Counted from the first letter of the stretch, positions 23,338-31,941 are shown. The stretch is DNA of 64,000 nt from Anaeromyxobacter paludicola (GCF_023169965.1 NZ_AP025592.1:1984001-2048000), one strand, 5' to 3'. The notes: generated from the sequence alone by a model not told the origin. Translations and numbers: made by a program.

Positions 23338-25584
23338 ATGGACCCCCTCCGGCTCCTCGGCGTCCCCGGCTTCGAGCTCGGCCTCGCGGGCGCGCTCCTG
23401 GCCGCCCTCGCGGGCGGGCCGCTCGGCGTCGCCGCGGCCCGCCGGCAGCTCGCGCGCGGCGCCCCCTCCCCCGGGGGAGCCCTCGCCTCGGCCACCCTCC
23501 CCCTGCTCGCGCTCGAGGCGCTCCTCTTCGGCGCGAGCGCGCTCCACGCCCGGCTCGCCACCCCCTGCGCCCCGCTCGCCTCGGCGGCGCTCTTCCCCAT
23601 CCTGGCGCTCCCCTCGGCCCTCCTCGCCCCCGCGGTGGGGGTGCTGTGCGGGCTAGTCGCCCGCGGCCGCCGCCGCGTCGGCCTGCCCCTCTACGTCGCC
23701 GTCGTCGCCGGCTCCCTCGCCTGGACCGCCGTCGCGGCCTGGCGCGGGCCGACGGCGACCGCGCAGGACCACTTCCTCGGCGTCTGGCCCGGGCCGCTCT
23801 ACGACGAGGCGATCGCGGTGGACCGCCACCTGGTCCTCTTCCGCGCCGGGACGCTCGGGCTCTGGCTCGCGGCCTGCGCCCTCGCCTCCGCCGCCCGGGG
23901 GTCGCGGGGCGGCGGGTGGCTCGGCGCGGAGGAGCGCCCGGCGCGCGGGCGGGCCGCGGTCGCCCTCGCGCTGGCCGGGCTCCTCGGCGCCTTCGTCGCC
24001 TCGCGCGCCGGGGGCGGCCTCACCCGCCGCTCCGAGCTCGACCGCGTCCTCGGAGGCCGGCTCGACGGCGCCCGCTGCGAGCTCCACTTCCCGCGCGAGA
24101 AGCCGCCGGCCGAGGCCGACCGGCTCCTGCGCGACTGCGAGTACGACGCGGCCGAGGTGGCGCGGCGGCTCGGGCTCCTCGCTCCGCCGCGGGCGCGGGT
24201 CTACGTCTACCGGGACGCGGCGGAGAAGGGGCGGCTCACCGGCGCCGGGCGCACCAACTTCACGAAGCCCTGGCTGGCCGAGATCCACCTCAACGACGGC
24301 CCCACCCCGCACCCGGTGCTGCGTCACGAGCTGGTGCACGCCCTCGCCTCCGCGATCGCGCCCGGCCCACTGCGCGTCCCGGCCCGCGCCGGGGTGCTCG
24401 TCTACGCCGGCCTGGTGGAGGGGCTCGCCGAGGCGGCCGACGCGCCGCACGGCCCGTTCACGCTCCACGAGTGGACCCGGGCCATGCGCGACGCCGGCGT
24501 GATGCCGCCGGTGGAGGCGCTGGTGGGCCCGGCGGGCTTCCTCGGGGCGGCGCCGGCGCGGGCCTACACCGCCGCGGGGAGCTTCCTGCGCTGGCTGCTC
24601 GACACCCGCGGCGCGGCCCCGGTCCGCGCCCTCTACGCGCACGGCGACTTCGCGCGGGCCTTCGGGGCGCCGCTCCCGGCGCTCGCCGCGGAGTGGGGCC
24701 GGTTCCTCGACGGGGTGGCGGTCCCGCCCGAGCTGCGGGCCGCGGCGCAGCTCCGCTTCCGGCGGGGCAGCCTCTTCACCCGGACCTGCGCGCGCGAGGT
24801 GGCCTCGCTCGAGGCGCGCGCCGCCGACCTCGCCCGGGCGCGGCGGCCGGAGGACGCGGCCCCGCTCTACCGGCGCGCCGCCGCCCTCTCCGGCGGTGAC
24901 CCGGCCTACCTGCGCGCCGAGGGCGAGGCGTTCGCGGCCGCCGGGGCGAGCGCGCGCGCCGAGGCGGCGTTCGCCGCCGCCCTCCGGCTGCTCGCCGAAG
25001 GCGCCGAGCCCGGCCTGCGCGGCGCCCTCGAGGCGGAGCTCGGCGATCTGCGGCTCGAGGCCGGCGACGCGGCCGGCGCCGCCGCGCGCTACCGGGCGGC
25101 GCTCGCCCTCGCCCCGGAGCCGGCCGAGCGGCGGCTGCTCGAGGCGAAGCTCTCGGCGACCGTGGACCCCGTCCTGGCGCGCGCCGTGGCCCCGTGGCTC
25201 CTCGGGACGGGGGAGCCGGCCCTGGCGCTCGGGCGGCTCGCCGGCTCCGACGCGCCGCTCGCGCGCTACCTCTACGGCCGCGCCGCCCTCGCCCGCGGCG
25301 CCCCGGCGCTCGCCGCCGCCGAGCTCTCCCGCGCCGGCCCCGGCCTGGGCGACGCCGGCTTCGCCCGCGAGGCGGCCCGGCTCCTCGCCCGCGCCTGGTG
25401 CGAGCTCGGGCGCTACGACGACGCGGCCGCCGGCTACGCCGTGCTGGCGAGCGGCTCGGCCCGGCCGGCCGAGCGCGAGTCGGCCGAGGACGAGGCCCGC
25501 CGCTGCGACTTCGAGCGGACCGAGTTCGGCGTCCCGCCCCCCTCGCCCGGCGACTGGCCGCCCCGGACCGACCCGGTTAAGTGA
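23338..25584 (+). CDS. Membrane metallopeptidase-like protein with TPR tail
   Basis: 748 aa. The first 235 residues hold several hydrophobic helices (LAGALLAALAGGPLGVAAA, LFPILALPSALLAPAVGVLC). A gluzincin-type zinc peptidase domain follows, with HELVH at 330-334 and a downstream Glu in GLVEGLAEAAD (Glu361 or Glu365) as likely third ligand. Residues from about 490 are TPR-like repeats (AARYRAALALAPEPAERRLL). This is the layout of membrane-anchored MA-clan peptidases with TPR partner-binding tails. Substrate unknown. The zinc-site motif is complete, so it may be active. It is followed by a small Pro-rich ORF five bases later. Confidence 0.7.
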   Translation: MDPLRLLGVPGFELGLAGALLAALAGGPLGVAAARRQLARGAPSPGGALASATLPLLALEALLFGASALHARLATPCAPLASAALFPILALPSALLAPAVGVLCGLVARGRRRVGLPLYVAVVAGSLAWTAVAAWRGPTATAQDHFLGVWPGPLYDEAIAVDRHLVLFRAGTLGLWLAACALASAARGSRGGGWLGAEERPARGRAAVALALAGLLGAFVASRAGGGLTRRSELDRVLGGRLDGARCELHFPREKPPAEADRLLRDCEYDAAEVARRLGLLAPPRARVYVYRDAAEKGRLTGAGRTNFTKPWLAEIHLNDGPTPHPVLRHELVHALASAIAPGPLRVPARAGVLVYAGLVEGLAEAADAPHGPFTLHEWTRAMRDAGVMPPVEALVGPAGFLGAAPARAYTAAGSFLRWLLDTRGAAPVRALYAHGDFARAFGAPLPALAAEWGRFLDGVAVPPELRAAAQLRFRRGSLFTRTCAREVASLEARAADLARARRPEDAAPLYRRAAALSGGDPAYLRAEGEAFAAAGASARAEAAFAAALRLLAEGAEPGLRGALEAELGDLRLEAGDAAGAAARYRAALALAPEPAERRLLEAKLSATVDPVLARAVAPWLLGTGEPALALGRLAGSDAPLARYLYGRAALARGAPALAAAELSRAGPGLGDAGFAREAARLLARAWCELGRYDDAAAGYAVLASGSARPAERESAEDEARRCDFERTEFGVPPPSPGDWPPRTDPVK

Positions 25585-25589
25585 GCCGC

Positions 25590-25769
25590 ATGTCGAGCGA
25601 GAAGGAGCGGCGCGGACCACCGGCCCCCGAGCGCGCCCCCGCGCCGCGCGCGCCCGCCCGGGAGCCCGAGCCCCGCGGCCCGTCGAGCGCGCCCGAGATC
25701 CGCGAGCCGCCGCGCGGGCCGGCGACGCAGGCCCCGGTGAAGGACCCGGCGCCGCGGATCGGGGAGTGA
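25590..25769 (+). CDS. Short Pro/Arg/Glu-rich hypothetical protein, doubtful
   Basis: 59 aa, two-thirds Pro, Ala, Arg and Glu (PAPERAPAPRAPAREPEPRG), no fold predicted. It begins five bases after the metallopeptidase stop; a GTG at 25581 overlaps that stop and would add three residues. No clear ribosome-binding site. It could be a disordered tail protein or a chance open frame in GC-rich DNA. Confidence 0.35.
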   Translation: MSSEKERRGPPAPERAPAPRAPAREPEPRGPSSAPEIREPPRGPATQAPVKDPAPRIGE

Positions 25770-25776
25770 GCGCCCG

Positions 25777-26232
25777 CTACTTCCCCCGGAGCCGGTCGAT
25801 GGCGGCCTTGGGGTTCTTCACCCCGTTCTTGAGGAGCCAGAAGGCCACCTTCATCCCGCCGACCGCCAGCACGCCCAGGTAGCCGTGCTGGATGAGCTGC
25901 GTCGTCGGCGCGTCGATGTGGACGCGGGCCTTGAGCGCGGGGTCCTTCTCGAGGACCAGCTTGAAGAAGGCGATGCCGAACTCGCCCACGTCGTCGGTCG
26001 TCATCGAGGTGATCCGCCGGACCGCTCCGTCGGGCAGGGTGAGCGTGAAGTCCGGGGCGGCGGCCGGGCCCTCCTCCACGGTCGGCGCGCCGCCGCGCAG
26101 GGTGAAGTGGGCCGGGCCGGAGTCGAGCGCGAGCCCCACCTCCGCGCCGGCGTGGAGCGGCTGCGTCGCCTTGCGCGCCGCGGGCTGCGTCTCGAAGAAC
26201 CTCTTCAGCGCCTCGAAGCTCTCTCCCGGCAT
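25777..26232 (-). CDS. SCP2 sterol-carrier domain protein
   Basis: 151 aa, single SCP2-like alpha/beta domain: ESFEALKRFFETQP, then HFTLRGG, PDFTLTLPDGAVRRITS and a hydrophobic C-terminal helix region (GYLGVLAVGGMKVAFWLLKN). Such proteins bind lipids or acyl groups non-enzymatically. ATG 26232 has GGAGGG five bases upstream, an excellent site. A good promoter precedes it. Monocistronic by layout; ligand unknown. Confidence 0.85.
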   Translation of the reverse strand: MPGESFEALKRFFETQPAARKATQPLHAGAEVGLALDSGPAHFTLRGGAPTVEEGPAAAPDFTLTLPDGAVRRITSMTTDDVGEFGIAFFKLVLEKDPALKARVHIDAPTTQLIQHGYLGVLAVGGMKVAFWLLKNGVKNPKAAIDRLRGK

Positions 26233-26255
26233 CTCGACCCTCCGCGTGGCCCGGC

Positions 26256-26284
26256 AATGTAGGAGCCGCCGGACGGGCTGGCAA
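26256..26284 (-). promoter_or_regulatory. Likely promoter of the SCP2 gene
   Basis: Minus strand TTGCCA (26284-26279), 17-bp spacer, TACATT (26261-26256). This is among the best matches to the housekeeping consensus in the window. The start point should lie near 26249, leaving a 17-base leader with the GGAGGG site. Confidence 0.55.
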
Positions 26285-26356
26285 GCGCGCGCTTCGGCGC
26301 GAGGCGGGCCGGCGCGCGACGGCGACCTGCCGGGCGAGCCCCGCCCCGCCCGCGCG

Positions 26357-26387
26357 TTGACCACCCCCCGGCCGAGGCTGCTAGCCT
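26357..26387 (+). promoter_or_regulatory. Likely promoter of the trypsin-like protease gene
   Basis: TTGACC at 26357-26362 and TAGCCT at 26382-26387 (19-bp spacer; GCTAGC at 26380 gives 17). The GTG start is only eight bases after the -10 element, so the message would have little or no leader. Confidence 0.4.
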
Positions 26388-26395
26388 GCCTCCCC

Positions 26396-27010
26396 GTGCT
26401 GGTCTCCCTGCTCCTCGCGCTCTCGCTCGGCGCGCCTCGCGATCCCGCGCCCGCCGGGCGCCTGCCCGCTCCCACCACGGTGGAGCTGCGCGGCGGAGGG
26501 TACTACGGCGCCGGGCTGGTCTGGGACGGCCCGGCCGGCCTGGTGCTGACGGCGCTGCACGTGGTCGAGGACATGCCGGCGGTGGAGGCGGTGCTGGCCG
26601 ACGGCCGCACGCTCGCCGCCCGGGTGGTCGATCGGGAGCCGGCGCTCGACCTCGCCCTGGTGCGGCTCGAGGGCTCGCCGGCGGCGCTCGCCGCGGCACC
26701 GCGCGCCAAGGGCCCCCCGCCCGCGGGCACCCTCGTGCACCTCCACGGCTGCCCGCGCCAGCGCTGCGGGGGAGAGGTGCTCGGCGCGGTCCTCTCGCCG
26801 AGCTGGCGCTTCGCCGGGGGCGACTACCTGCGCATCGCCGCCGCGGTGGAGCCGGGCGCGAGCGGCGGCCCCGTGCTCGACGGCGACGGGGCGGTGGTCG
26901 GCGTGGTGGACCTCGCCCTGCTCACGCCGGGCGGCGTGGCCCTGGCCGTGCCCATCGTCCTCGCGGAGCGCCGCTTCGGCGCGCCGGTCGCGCTCGCCGC
27001 CGGCCGCTGA
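26396..27010 (+). CDS. Small trypsin-like serine protease
   Basis: 204 aa with a short hydrophobic export segment (VLVSLLLALSLGAP). One chymotrypsin-fold domain with the triad visible: His in LTALHVVEDM, Asp in ALDLALVRL, Ser in EPGASGGPVLDGDG. The pair HGCPRQRC may form a disulfide. No PDZ domain follows, unlike DegP/HtrA, so it is a stand-alone periplasmic or secreted protease of the Trypsin_2 type. The GTG start is chosen because it begins the hydrophobic segment and lies just after a promoter. The gene ends in a convergent hairpin. Confidence 0.75.
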   Translation: MLVSLLLALSLGAPRDPAPAGRLPAPTTVELRGGGYYGAGLVWDGPAGLVLTALHVVEDMPAVEAVLADGRTLAARVVDREPALDLALVRLEGSPAALAAAPRAKGPPPAGTLVHLHGCPRQRCGGEVLGAVLSPSWRFAGGDYLRIAAAVEPGASGGPVLDGDGAVVGVVDLALLTPGGVALAVPIVLAERRFGAPVALAAGR

Positions 27011-27040
27011 CGGGCCTGCCGCGGCGGCTGGAGCTGGAGC

Positions 27041-27063
27041 GGGAGGGGCGCGAGGCCCCTCCC
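27041..27063. terminator. Convergent hairpin between the protease and lipoprotein genes
   Basis: Perfect 9-bp stem GGGAGGGGC (27041-27049) and GCCCCTCCC (27055-27063) with a 5-base loop, in the 68-bp gap between two convergent genes. No T-run on either side, so strength is uncertain; it could serve both directions. Confidence 0.5.
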
Positions 27064-27078
27064 TCCCCCTCCGCGCCC

Positions 27079-27615
27079 CTACTTCTCGTGGTACTCGCCG
27101 CTGCTGCCCGGCGTCGTCGTGTCGGGCGTGCTGGGGCTCGTGGACGGCGGGGCCATCGAGCCGGGCGGCTGCGGCGTCCCGCCCACGCTGCCCTCGGTGC
27201 CGGGGCGCGTGTTCGAGTCGTTCTTCTGCGGATCGTGCATCGAGCCCGTGTCGTCGCTCTGCGTCCCCTGGCCGCGCACCGGCATCACCTGCTGCGGGTC
27301 GAGGCCGAGCGCCTCGGCGGTCTGGGCGTTGACGTTCCCGGTCGGCGCCAGGTTCACGGAGCGCTGGAAGCTCATGAGCGCGCTCTTGGTGCGATCGTCC
27401 CAGGAGCCGTTGAGGTCGGTCGCGAAGCCCTTGTCGGAGAGCGCGCGCTGGACGAGCCGCACCTGCTCGGCGCTGAGATCGGACGGGCGCGCCACCTCGG
27501 ACCTCGGCTCGGCGGCGCTGGCGCTCTGCATCGACGTGTCGGAGTAGCTCTTCTCGCGGCTGCTGCAGGCCACCAGCGGGGCCGCGAGCGCGAGCACCTG
27601 AAGCATTCTCTTCAT
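27079..27615 (-). CDS. Peptidoglycan-binding lipoprotein
   Basis: 178 aa. Lipobox LVAC with Cys17. A PG_binding_1 three-helix domain follows at about 45-105 (EQVRLVQRALSDKGFATDLN, DDRTKSALMSFQRSVNL, NVNAQTAEALGLDP), then a disordered Ser/Pro/Thr/Gly tail. It should sit in a membrane leaflet and hold the murein. ATG 27615 has a near-perfect AAGGAG site six bases upstream. Lower GC in the tail reflects Ser/Thr/Asn content rather than clear transfer. Monocistronic. Confidence 0.83.
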   Translation of the reverse strand: MKRMLQVLALAAPLVACSSREKSYSDTSMQSASAAEPRSEVARPSDLSAEQVRLVQRALSDKGFATDLNGSWDDRTKSALMSFQRSVNLAPTGNVNAQTAEALGLDPQQVMPVRGQGTQSDDTGSMHDPQKNDSNTRPGTEGSVGGTPQPPGSMAPPSTSPSTPDTTTPGSSGEYHEK

Positions 27616-27723
27616 CGGGATCTCCTTCCGGTTGGGGGATTCAGGCTTGGAACCTTGGCATCGCCGGGTCGTCGGGCGAGCCCCCGGCTGCGCCGCCCGG
27701 GCGCCGCGCCCCGTTCGCCAGGG

Positions 27724-27753
27724 TTGACGCTGCCCGCCGGGCGCGGTTTGAAT
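27724..27753 (+). promoter_or_regulatory. Likely promoter giving a leaderless message
   Basis: TTGACG at 27724-27729 and TTGAAT at 27748-27753 (18-bp spacer). The ATG of the following lipoprotein gene starts at 27759, five bases after the -10 hexamer, where transcription itself should begin. No ribosome-binding site is present. Confidence 0.5.
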
Positions 27754-27758
27754 GCGGC

Positions 27759-28232
27759 ATGCTCGACCGCCGACCCCTCGCCTCCCTGCTCGTCCTCCTG
27801 GCCCTCGGCGGCTGCTCGCCCAAGCGCATCCCCGGCACCGAGATCCGCGACACCGCCGACACCCGCGAGATCGTCGCGGTGATCGACACCTACCGGAAGG
27901 CGGTCGAGGCGAAGGACGCCCGCGCCGTGATGGCGCTCGTGTCGCCGCTCTACTACGACGACGCCGGCACCGCCGATCCCGGGGACGACATGGACTACGC
28001 GCAGCTCGAGCGCGCGCTCCCGCAGGACTTCGACAAGCTCGCCTCGGTGCGCCTCGAGATCGGCGTGAAGCAGGTCACCGTGGAGGGCGACAAGGCCACC
28101 GCCGAGGTGTTCTACGACGGCAAGTTCCGGATCGTGACCCCGCGCGGCGAGGTGGCGAAGGCCGAGGCCGACGTGCAGCGGATGCGCTTCCACCACGAGA
28201 AGAGCGGCTGGAAGTTCGTGAGCGGCCTCTAG
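27759..28232 (+). CDS. NTF2-like lipoprotein
   Basis: 157 aa. Lipobox LGGC with Cys19. The mature domain looks like an NTF2/SnoaL-type cone: EIVAVIDTYRKAVEAKDARA helix, VSPLYYDDAG, a set of strands carrying VKQVTVEGDKATAEVFYDG, and a closing FHHEKSGWKFVSGL. NTF2-like lipoproteins of this kind usually bind a small ligand or partner; no catalytic residues are evident. Probably leaderless. It converges with the homoserine-kinase-like gene 11 bp downstream. Confidence 0.78.
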   Translation: MLDRRPLASLLVLLALGGCSPKRIPGTEIRDTADTREIVAVIDTYRKAVEAKDARAVMALVSPLYYDDAGTADPGDDMDYAQLERALPQDFDKLASVRLEIGVKQVTVEGDKATAEVFYDGKFRIVTPRGEVAKAEADVQRMRFHHEKSGWKFVSGL

Positions 28233-28243
28233 CCGCCGCCCGC

Positions 28244-29209
28244 CTACAGCCCCGCGAAGTCGCGGAAGCCCGCCTCGCCCATGTCGCGGAGCGCGGCCAG
28301 CCGGTCGCGGTAGCGCCGCCAGTCCTTCCACGCGAGCCGGTCCGCCCCGAGCCCGGCGCGGTGGAAGGCGTGGATGCGGGAGGCCGTGTACCGGAGCGCC
28401 GCGTAGCGCGCGAAGGGGTAGAGCGCGTCGCGCGTGGCGTCGTCGAGCGGCCGCTTCGCCCGGTAGCCCTGGAGCAGCGCCCGGCAGAGCTCCGGCCGGA
28501 AGCGCGCGTCGTAGCACCAGGCGTTGACCGCCACGCCGAGGTCGTAGGCGAAGGCGTCCACGCAGCTCATCTCCCAGTCGAGCACCGCGGAGACGCGCCC
28601 GCCGATCCAGTGCACGTTGTCGAGGAAGAGGTCGCCGTGCACGAGGCCGCGCGGCGCGGACGGGAGGGCCGCGGCCCGGGAGAGCTCGTCGCGCAGCATC
28701 GGCAGCGCGGCCGCCACCTCCGGGTCCCCGTCGCCGTCGGTCCCGAGCTCGGCGAGCCAGCCCGCCACCCGGGCGAGCGCGTAGGGGTTGGGGCGGTCGG
28801 CCTCGAACCCGCTCGCGAGCTCGTGGAGGCGGCCGAACTGCTCGCCCATCCGCCGGCACTCGGCCTCGCCGACGTCCTCGCGCCGGAGCTCCTCGCCGGG
28901 CGCGTAGGCGAACAGCATCGCCTGGCGCCCCGCCACCTCCACGTGCGAGGCGCCCTCGGTCGAGCGCACCAGCCGGACGGCGGGGAAGCGCGCCTCCTCG
29001 AGGTAGCGGAGCACGCTCGCCTCGAAGGCCACCTCGGCGTCGGTCTTCCCCTCGTTCAGCCGCAGGAAGTAGCGCTCGCCGCCCGCCCACAGGTGGTAGT
29101 TGGTGTTGATGCTCCCCTTGGGCTCGGGGACCGACCTGTCGAGGGAGAGTCCGTACCGACCCGCGACCTGGGAGAGCTGCTCGGGGCTGAGTGGGGTGTA
29201 GAGGGCCAT
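28244..29209 (-). CDS. Homoserine kinase type II-like (ThrB/aminoglycoside-phosphotransferase fold)
   Basis: 321 aa. Start at ATG 29209 (ALYTPLSPEQLSQVAGRYGL matches the usual opening of this family). Protein-kinase-like fold: SINTNYHLWAGGERYFLRLNE for the nucleotide lobe, LVHGDLFLDNVHWIGG with the catalytic Asp, and SAVLDWEMSCVDAFAYDLGV with the metal-binding Asp. Type II homoserine kinases phosphorylate homoserine in threonine synthesis; related members phosphorylate other small alcohols, so substrate is not certain. Residues upstream of this ATG would overlap the promoter. Confidence 0.78.
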   Translation of the reverse strand: MALYTPLSPEQLSQVAGRYGLSLDRSVPEPKGSINTNYHLWAGGERYFLRLNEGKTDAEVAFEASVLRYLEEARFPAVRLVRSTEGASHVEVAGRQAMLFAYAPGEELRREDVGEAECRRMGEQFGRLHELASGFEADRPNPYALARVAGWLAELGTDGDGDPEVAAALPMLRDELSRAAALPSAPRGLVHGDLFLDNVHWIGGRVSAVLDWEMSCVDAFAYDLGVAVNAWCYDARFRPELCRALLQGYRAKRPLDDATRDALYPFARYAALRYTASRIHAFHRAGLGADRLAWKDWRRYRDRLAALRDMGEAGFRDFAGL

Positions 29210-29230
29210 GCGCGCCTGAATTGGCCGGTC

Positions 29231-29260
29231 AGAATGCACGGTTCGACGCAGCGGGGTCAA
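29231..29260 (-). promoter_or_regulatory. Likely promoter of the homoserine-kinase-like gene
   Basis: Minus strand TTGACC (29260-29255), about 18 bases, CATTCT (29236-29231). The leader would be about 15 bases. It faces away from the TPR gene at 29386. Confidence 0.42.
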
Positions 29261-29297
29261 CCGGTAACCCGCCCTGCCGGTCCCCGGGCGGGACCGG

Positions 29298-29331
29298 GCG
29301 GGCGCCCGCTCCCCGCCGGCGCCCGCTTTTT
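29298..29331 (+). terminator. Intrinsic terminator in the leader of the TPR gene
   Basis: Perfect 9-bp stem GCGGGCGCC (29298-29306) and GGCGCCCGC (29318-29326), 11-base loop, then TTTTT at 29327-29331. It is the only textbook hairpin plus T-run I found. It points in the plus direction and lies about 55 bases before the GTG of the TPR gene rather than after a plus-strand gene, so it may be an attenuator or the end of a short transcript. Confidence 0.6.
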
Positions 29332-29385
29332 CTGGTAGAAGGGCGCCCCCTCCACGCCAAGAACAAGGAATCGGGGCACAAGAAC

Positions 29386-30210
29386 GTGAGCAGCCGGGAC
29401 AAGGACCACATCGCGCTCTCCGACGAGCACAACTCCCGCGGCATCGAGCTGGCCGACCGCGGCTGGCTCGACGAGGCGATCCGAGAGTTCAAGAAGGCCA
29501 TCGAGCTCGACCCCACCTCGGCTCACGCGCACGACAACCTCGCCACCGTCTACTCCGAGAAGAAGCTCTACCGGGAGGCGATGGGCGAGTACCTCACCGC
29601 CATCCAGCTCGAGCCCGACAGCGCGACGGCCCACTACAACCTCGCCTGCTTCCTCGCCACCCACGGCCCGGAGATGGCCATCGCCGAGTACCAGGAGGCG
29701 ATCCAGCTCGACCCCGAGTACCCCGACGCCCACCTCAACCTGGGCCTCACCCTCGCCGACCAGGGCAAGACCGAGGAGGCGGTGAAGGAGCTCGAGACCG
29801 CCATCGCGCTCGACCCGAAGGATCCCTTCCCGCGCCACGAGCTGGCCGCCCTGCAGATGGACGAGGGGGACTACCGGGCCGCCATCACCCACCTCAAGGA
29901 GGTGGTGCGGCTCGAGCCGGAGAACTTCGAGGCCCACCTCGACCTCGGCATCAGCTACGCGCAGAAGGGCTTCTACGCCGAGGCGGAGCGGGCCTACGAC
30001 CGGGCCCGGGCGCTCCAGCCCGAGGACCTCCTCCTCAACTACAACCTCGGGGCGCTCTACGCGCTCTGGGGCAAGCCGGCCGAGGCGCTCGAGGCGCTCA
30101 AGCGCGCCCTCGCGACCGACGCGGCGAAGGTGAAGGGCTGGCTCGCGAGCGATCCGATGTTCGACGCCCTCAAGGGCAACGCCGAGTACGACGAGCTGGC
30201 GCACGGGTAG
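29386..30210 (+). CDS. TPR-repeat protein
   Basis: 274 aa, seven consecutive 34-residue TPRs from about residue 12, for example SRGIELADRGWLDEAIREF, AHYNLACFLATHGPEMAIAE, AHLNLGLTLADQGKTEEAV, LNYNLGALYALWGKPAEAL. No signal peptide, so a cytosolic scaffold. The GTG at 29386 has a loose GGGG about nine bases upstream and is the only start leaving a soluble N-terminus. Codon use is less extreme than in the glt TPR genes. It precedes the two-FHA sigma-54 activator by 64 bp in the same direction; TPR and FHA partners often sit together, but direct interaction is a guess. Confidence 0.8.
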   Translation: MSSRDKDHIALSDEHNSRGIELADRGWLDEAIREFKKAIELDPTSAHAHDNLATVYSEKKLYREAMGEYLTAIQLEPDSATAHYNLACFLATHGPEMAIAEYQEAIQLDPEYPDAHLNLGLTLADQGKTEEAVKELETAIALDPKDPFPRHELAALQMDEGDYRAAITHLKEVVRLEPENFEAHLDLGISYAQKGFYAEAERAYDRARALQPEDLLLNYNLGALYALWGKPAEALEALKRALATDAAKVKGWLASDPMFDALKGNAEYDELAHG

Positions 30211-30274
30211 GATTTTCGCCGTCGCCGTCGCACATCCCCCTTCACAGCATTTCACTTTTGGGTAAGCTCGGCGC

Positions 30275-31933
30275 ATGGCTGAGCTGGCGTTCTTTCGCCA
30301 CGGGGAGGAGCTCCTCCGCGTGGCGCTGGGGGAGAGGATCGCCATCGGGCGCGCGCCCGAGTGCGACGTGACGCTGCCCGACCCTGCCCTGTCCCGGGTG
30401 CAGGCGGTCGTGGAGCGGCGCGCGGAGGGGTACCACCTCGTGGACCGGTCCGGCCGGGGCACGCGGCTCGGCCGCGGCGCCGTCGCCGAGTCGCCGCTGG
30501 AGGACGGGGCCGAGCTCCACCTGGGCGGGTGGCGGGCGCTCTTCCGGCTCGGGCCGGAGGAGCAGGCCGACGACACCCGGCTCGCCGAGGCGACGGTGGC
30601 GCGGCCGCCGGCGCCGGACGGGGGCCGCGCGCCCCCGGTGCGGCTCAAGGTGCGCGAGGGGGGGCTCGAGCGCAGCCACTCCCTGCCGCCCGGCGGGGCC
30701 GCCGTCGGCAAGGACGCCGACAACGACGTGGTGCTCTCCTGCCCCTTCGCCTCGAGCCGCCACCTGCGGATCGAGCCCGAGGGCGGGCGCTGGTGGGTCC
30801 GCGACCTCGGCTCCACCAACGGCACCCGGCTCGGCGGGATCGCGGTGAGCCGGGCCGAGCTCCTCCCCGGGGCGGTGGTCGCAGCGGGCGACGCCGAGCT
30901 CTGGCTCGAGCCGGTCCGCGAGGAGCGGCTCGCGCCCGCGTTCGAGGGCATGTCCTCGCGCGACCTCGCCATGGCGCAGGTCTTCGACCTCGTGCAGCGG
31001 GTCGCGCCGACCGAGGCCGCGGTGACCATCTTCGGCGAGACCGGCACCGGCAAGGAGCTCGTGGCCCGCGCGCTCCACGCCCGCTCCGGGCGGGCCGACG
31101 CCCCCTTCATCCCGGTGAACTGCTCGGCGATCGCCGAGACCCTCATCGAGAGCGAGCTCTTCGGGCACGAGAAGGGGGCCTTCTCCGGCGCCGACCGGCT
31201 CCGGCGCGGCGCCTTCGAGGAGGCGGACGGCGGGACCATCTTCCTCGACGAGATCGGCGAGCTCCCGCTCGACCTGCAGCCCAAGCTCCTGCGCGCGCTC
31301 GAGCTCGGCGAGGTGAAGCGCGTCGGCGCCTCCCGGCCCATCCAGGTGCGGGCGCGGATCGTGGCCGCCACCCACCGCGACCTGCGGGCGCAGGTGCGGG
31401 CGGGCCGCTTCCGCGAGGACCTCTACTACCGGCTCTGCGTGGTCCCGGTGAACGTGCCGCCCCTGCGCGCCCGGCCCCGCGACGTGCGGCCGCTGGCGGA
31501 GGAGTTCCTCGCCCGCGCCGCGCCGCGCGGCCTCTCCCTCGCCTGGTCGGAGGAGGCGCTCGAGAAGCTCGAGGCCTACGACTGGCCGGGCAACGTCCGG
31601 CAGCTCAAGAACACCGTCCAGCGGGCGCTGCTCTTCCGCGGCGAGGGGCGCGTCATCCCGGCGTCGGCCGTCACCTTCGACGACACCCGCGGCGAGGGCT
31701 CGCCCGAGCGCGGCGGCGCCGACGAGGTGCTCCGGGTGAAGGGGCTGACGATGGAGGAGATCGAGCGCGAGGCCATCCGGCTCTCGCTGCGGCGCAACCG
31801 CGGCCGGCGCATGGCGGTGGCGAAGGAGCTCGCCATCGCCAAGAGCACGGTCATGAAGCGCATCGGCCAGTGGGGGCTCCACGCCGAGGGGCGCGGCGCC
31901 GGGGTGGTGGCCGAGGGGGACGACGAGGAGTAG
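30275..31933 (+). CDS. Sigma-54-dependent activator with two FHA domains
   Basis: 552 aa. FHA1 at about 20-95 keeps Gly25-Arg26 but has SRVQ where SRxH is expected and RGTRLG in place of the Asn-Gly turn, so phosphothreonine binding is doubtful. FHA2 at about 135-215 is intact ([21 protein letters not shown]). The AAA+ domain has GETGTGKE (254-261), the sigma-54 loop as GAFSGA (301-306, Ser for Thr), [15 protein letters not shown], and a C-terminal Fis-type helix-turn-helix ([20 protein letters not shown]). No receiver domain, so input is probably Ser/Thr phosphorylation of a partner read by the FHA part, as for several myxobacterial activators. It converges with cpoB eight bases away. Confidence 0.9.
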   Translation: MAELAFFRHGEELLRVALGERIAIGRAPECDVTLPDPALSRVQAVVERRAEGYHLVDRSGRGTRLGRGAVAESPLEDGAELHLGGWRALFRLGPEEQADDTRLAEATVARPPAPDGGRAPPVRLKVREGGLERSHSLPPGGAAVGKDADNDVVLSCPFASSRHLRIEPEGGRWWVRDLGSTNGTRLGGIAVSRAELLPGAVVAAGDAELWLEPVREERLAPAFEGMSSRDLAMAQVFDLVQRVAPTEAAVTIFGETGTGKELVARALHARSGRADAPFIPVNCSAIAETLIESELFGHEKGAFSGADRLRRGAFEEADGGTIFLDEIGELPLDLQPKLLRALELGEVKRVGASRPIQVRARIVAATHRDLRAQVRAGRFREDLYYRLCVVPVNVPPLRARPRDVRPLAEEFLARAAPRGLSLAWSEEALEKLEAYDWPGNVRQLKNTVQRALLFRGEGRVIPASAVTFDDTRGEGSPERGGADEVLRVKGLTMEEIEREAIRLSLRRNRGRRMAVAKELAIAKSTVMKRIGQWGLHAEGRGAGVVAEGDDEE

Positions 31934-31941
31934 CGGAGGCG

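Noticed and set aside
26400-27010. DegP/HtrA-type protease
   Set aside because: No PDZ domain follows and the protein is only 204 aa, so the more general trypsin-like name is used.
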